Part shown: piece by piece, positions 61,849 to 64,000 of the stretch | How positions within the stretch are numbered: position 1 is the first letter of the stretch | Layout: every line of letters begins with the position of its first letter | DNA from: an uncultured Pseudomonadales bacterium | Lineage (GTDB): Bacteria; Pseudomonadota; Gammaproteobacteria; Pseudomonadales; Porticoccaceae | DNA: 64,000 nt | Assembly: GCA_943846685.1 (NCBI GenBank) | Contig: OX044363.1 | Location: 662,001-726,000 of the forward strand | Reading direction: 5' to 3' | Translations under genes and position numbers: made by a program | Notes under the pieces: generated by a model | Told to the model about the DNA's origin: nothing | The model's database searches: none | Seen by the model: only the letters and a program-made list of their open reading frames with translations

Positions 61849-62696
61849 ATAAAAAACTCTTTCAACTTCTGATGCACTAGAGAGTGATTGACACCCTTTG
61901 CGATAAACGCATTCCAATGCTGCGGAACCCTAGATAAAACCTCTTTGGCCTGAGCTTCAGTAGCCCAGCGACAAAAAACACTAGCCCCAGTTCCTGTCAT
62001 CAGAGGCTTACCATATGTCTCTAGCCAGTCCACGACTTCTTTAACCTGTGGATGTAGCTTTTCGACAATAGTCTGGCAGTCATTCCTGTACTGCTCCTCC
62101 GAGAGGGCGCGTATTTTGATCGGTGCGGAGTTCCTTGTCAATTGAGGATTTGAAAATATTTTCGCTGTCGACACATTACAGTCGGGAGTAACGATCAAAT
62201 ACCAGCATTCGGGAATCTCCACAGGGGTTAATTGTTCGCCAATTCCCTCGGCAAAGGCGCTATAGCCCTCGACAAAAACGGGCACATCTGCGCCCAGTTG
62301 TGCGCCTAATTCAGCGAGTTTTTTAATCGGTAAATCACAGCCCCAGAGTTTATTTAAGGCCAGCAGGGTGGTTGCTGCATTGCTGCTGCCCCCGCCGAGC
62401 CCAGCGCCCATGGGTAATTGCTTGTCGAGATGAATTTTACAGCCCTGAGAGCCGTTGCTGAATTGCTGCAGAATAAGCGCGGCGCGAACAATTAAATTAT
62501 CGCTCTCGGCAACACCTTCGATCTGTGGTGATAAGCTAATTTGGCTGTTCTCGGTAGGGGTGAAAGTGAGATTGTCACCGCCGTCGAGCAGTTGAAAGAG
62601 AGTTTGTAAATTATGGTAACCATCATCACGTCGCCCGGTTATATGCAAAAACAGGTTTAATTTCGGCGGTGCCGGCAGGGTGATTGATGAAAACAT
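61827..62696 (-). CDS. ispE: 4-diphosphocytidyl-2-C-methyl-D-erythritol kinase IspE
   Basis: The product has 289 residues from the ATG at 62696; a TTG at 62702 would add two residues. GHMP kinase motifs are PPKLNLFLHITGRRDDGYH and LPMGAGLGGGSSNAATTL (ATP-binding loop), with C-terminal PLMTGTGASVF. It phosphorylates CDP-methylerythritol in the MEP isoprenoid pathway. Its last six codons (Gly-Ala-Trp-Pro-Ser-Gly) and TAA stop lie inside the tRNA-Gln gene, so the enzyme's extreme C-terminus is a by-product of tRNA sequence. Confidence 0.95.
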   Translation of the reverse strand: MFSSITLPAPPKLNLFLHITGRRDDGYHNLQTLFQLLDGGDNLTFTPTENSQISLSPQIEGVAESDNLIVRAALILQQFSNGSQGCKIHLDKQLPMGAGLGGGSSNAATTLLALNKLWGCDLPIKKLAELGAQLGADVPVFVEGYSAFAEGIGEQLTPVEIPECWYLIVTPDCNVSTAKIFSNPQLTRNSAPIKIRALSEEQYRNDCQTIVEKLHPQVKEVVDWLETYGKPLMTGTGASVFCRWATEAQAKEVLSRVPQHWNAFIAKGVNHSLVHQKLKEFFIGAWPSG

Positions 62697-62703
62697 GCTC
62701 AAA

Positions 62704-63315
62704 CTATTCTTCTTTGTGGAATTTCCAGCTCGATATTACCAGTTTAAATGAATAGCTCCTATCTTCACTGTCGAGATTATAAGTGCCGGTTATTTTGCCC
62801 GGCAGTATCTCTCCGCCGGTCTCTCGATAACGGCTAAATAAGAGTTGCCAGCCCGCCTGCTCAAATCCACTGGCGAGTCCACCGGCACCGGTGGCCAAAT
62901 CGGTCACTGCAGGCTGAGTTGGTGAGGGTAGGCCGCGAGCCCACCAACTGAGAGCATCAACCGGCAGCGGCAGGCCTGTCAGTTGCATCGCTAGCTGTTG
63001 AGGGCTGTGGCGATAAATAGTATCTCCATAGAGCATTTCGGCGGTTTTATCGTCGCCATAAATCTTTGCACCACCTATACCGAAAGCGCCGGACAGCGAT
63101 AATTGATATTGGCTGTTTTCTTGCGTCCAGTTAACCGCAGCACTTCCGCCTTCCTCGGGAGTGCGGAAGCCAAGTTTACCGGAGAGCTTCCAATCCTGGA
63201 GTTTGGCTATGCGTTGTTGGTGCTGTTGCCAGCTGTTTGAAGAGGGCGTTGTTGGCGGCTGTAAGCTACAGGCAGAGAGCGAAATAATAACTATAAGTAG
63301 ACTGAAACGAATCAC
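62704..63315 (-). CDS. lolB: Outer-membrane lipoprotein receptor LolB
   Basis: The product has 203 residues. The start is GTG at 63315. A lipoprotein signal with lipobox LSAC (Cys16) is followed by a LolB domain (WKLSGKLGFRTPEEGGSAAVNWTQ...; LPLPVDALSWWARGLPSP; GWQLLFSRY). It receives lipoproteins from LolA and inserts them in the outer membrane. It is seven bases upstream of ispE in the conserved lolB-ispE pair. Confidence 0.94.
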   Translation of the reverse strand: MIRFSLLIVIISLSACSLQPPTTPSSNSWQQHQQRIAKLQDWKLSGKLGFRTPEEGGSAAVNWTQENSQYQLSLSGAFGIGGAKIYGDDKTAEMLYGDTIYRHSPQQLAMQLTGLPLPVDALSWWARGLPSPTQPAVTDLATGAGGLASGFEQAGWQLLFSRYRETGGEILPGKITGTYNLDSEDRSYSFKLVISSWKFHKEE

Positions 63316-63320
63316 GGACT

Positions 63321-64000
63321 TTACTCGGCACTGGGCTTATCAAGATGAATTGGCATAGATTCTATACCAAAAGCCTCTGTGTGTTTTTTCAAGGGGTCTT
63401 TTGTAGGGGGTTTGATAGTGCCTTTCATCAAACGCTCCATCGTCTCTTTAATATTGTTATCTTCAGGAGCCTTTTCAAGCCCTTGATTCCAAGTCTCTAT
63501 AGCGGCCTGCCGGTCACCGAGAACCCATTGCACCTCACCCAGATGAGCGGCTATTTCCGGATCCACCATAATCGCCATGGCTTTCTCAAGATAGGGCAGT
63601 GCCTGTTGGGGATTGCCGAGAACAAATAGCACCCATCCCATACTGTCCAGAATAGCGGGTTCGCCAGGATTGAGTAGGTAGGCGCGTTTAATTAACCGGT
63701 GCGCTTCGTCGAGGCGATCGGTATGCAAAACCATGGTGTAACCCAGAGCATTTAAGGCTGCCGAGTTGTCGGCATCCTGAGCCAACAGCGCGCGAAGATC
63801 GCGCTCGACAAGAGGGTAATTCTTCTGCAGTTCAGCCACCATCGAACGTGCATAGAGTAGCTGTGGATTGTTCGGGTGCGCCTGCAGGCCATGGGTGAGA
63901 ATATTAAACGCCTGATCGGCTTGGTCAGTGCTGATAAGAAGATTCGACTCAATTTGAAAGAGTGCAGCGGACTGACTTGGCTGTTCGGCGCGCAGACCCT
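63321..64000 (-). CDS. Tetratricopeptide-repeat protein, 5' end beyond window
   Basis: The frame is open from the TAA stop at 63321 through the window edge, so the N-terminus is missing; an internal ATG at 63842 is not the true start. The visible 226 residues are TPR helices, for example LLYARSMVAELQKNYPLVERDL, ALNALGYTMVLHTDRLDEAHRLI and GEVQWVLGDRQAAIETWNQGLE. This gene regularly precedes lolB in gammaproteobacteria and is probably an exported or lipid-anchored TPR protein. Exact function is unknown. Confidence 0.88.
   Translation of the reverse strand, partial: GLRAEQPSQSAALFQIESNLLISTDQADQAFNILTHGLQAHPNNPQLLYARSMVAELQKNYPLVERDLRALLAQDADNSAALNALGYTMVLHTDRLDEAHRLIKRAYLLNPGEPAILDSMGWVLFVLGNPQQALPYLEKAMAIMVDPEIAAHLGEVQWVLGDRQAAIETWNQGLEKAPEDNNIKETMERLMKGTIKPPTKDPLKKHTEAFGIESMPIHLDKPSAE

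Overview
The window looks like chromosomal DNA of an aerobic marine gammaproteobacterium, most likely a Cellvibrionales/SAR92-type relative. This placement is inferred from Pseudomonas-like gene clusters (miaB-phoH-ybeY-corC; TPR-lolB-ispE-tRNA-Gln-prs-rplY-pth-ychF), TonB-dependent uptake, and imported-B12 metabolism; no rRNA or marker phylogeny was available. There is no CRISPR array, insertion sequence, integrase or recognisable prophage.

Layout. 1-4.4 kb: RNA-maturation block on the minus strand (corC cut by the window edge, ybeY, phoH, miaB) with a divergent DUF1820 gene. 4.5-17.2 kb: a complete type II secretion operon in the order gspE-F-G-H-I-J-K-L-M-C-D-A-B, convergent with aceK; the minor pseudopilins carry acidic low-complexity stretches. 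19-21.4 kb: a phage-lambda-P-like protein overlapping a protein with three tandem DnaT domains, plus a GNAT enzyme. 21.5-22.9 kb: radA behind a good LexA/SOS-box match.

23.2-30.6 kb: a cobalamin-riboswitch operon for vitamin B12 capture (btuB, a DUF71 PP-loop ATPase, a leaderless cobalamin-binding protein, btuR, btuC, btuD, and btuF broken by a one-base frameshift). It fits functionally with icmF at 45.6 kb, a fused B12-dependent isobutyryl-CoA mutase followed by a TetR regulator.

30.6-44 kb: RIO kinase, amt with a sigma-54 promoter and NtrC-like sites, DUF4404, a SPOR lipoprotein, a hotdog thioesterase, ettA, an ECF sigma/ChrR pair with a likely autoregulatory promoter, an RND efflux pair and pepQ. 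44-55.4 kb: an Hsp70-like protein, icmF-tetR, a sugar MFS transporter, two small unknown proteins, a TonB-dependent siderophore-type receptor and a DUF1624 membrane acyltransferase-like protein. 55.5-64 kb, all minus strand: tRNA-Met, a PQQ-type sugar dehydrogenase-like protein, a DMT transporter, then ychF, pth, rplY, prs, tRNA-Gln, ispE, lolB and a TPR gene cut by the edge.

The strongest candidates for something little described are the triple-DnaT/lambda-P-like pair, the DUF71 plus leaderless B12-binding protein pair, a 48-nt hairpin just before the icmF ribosome-binding site, and a small His/Cys-rich exported peptide in front of a TonB receptor.
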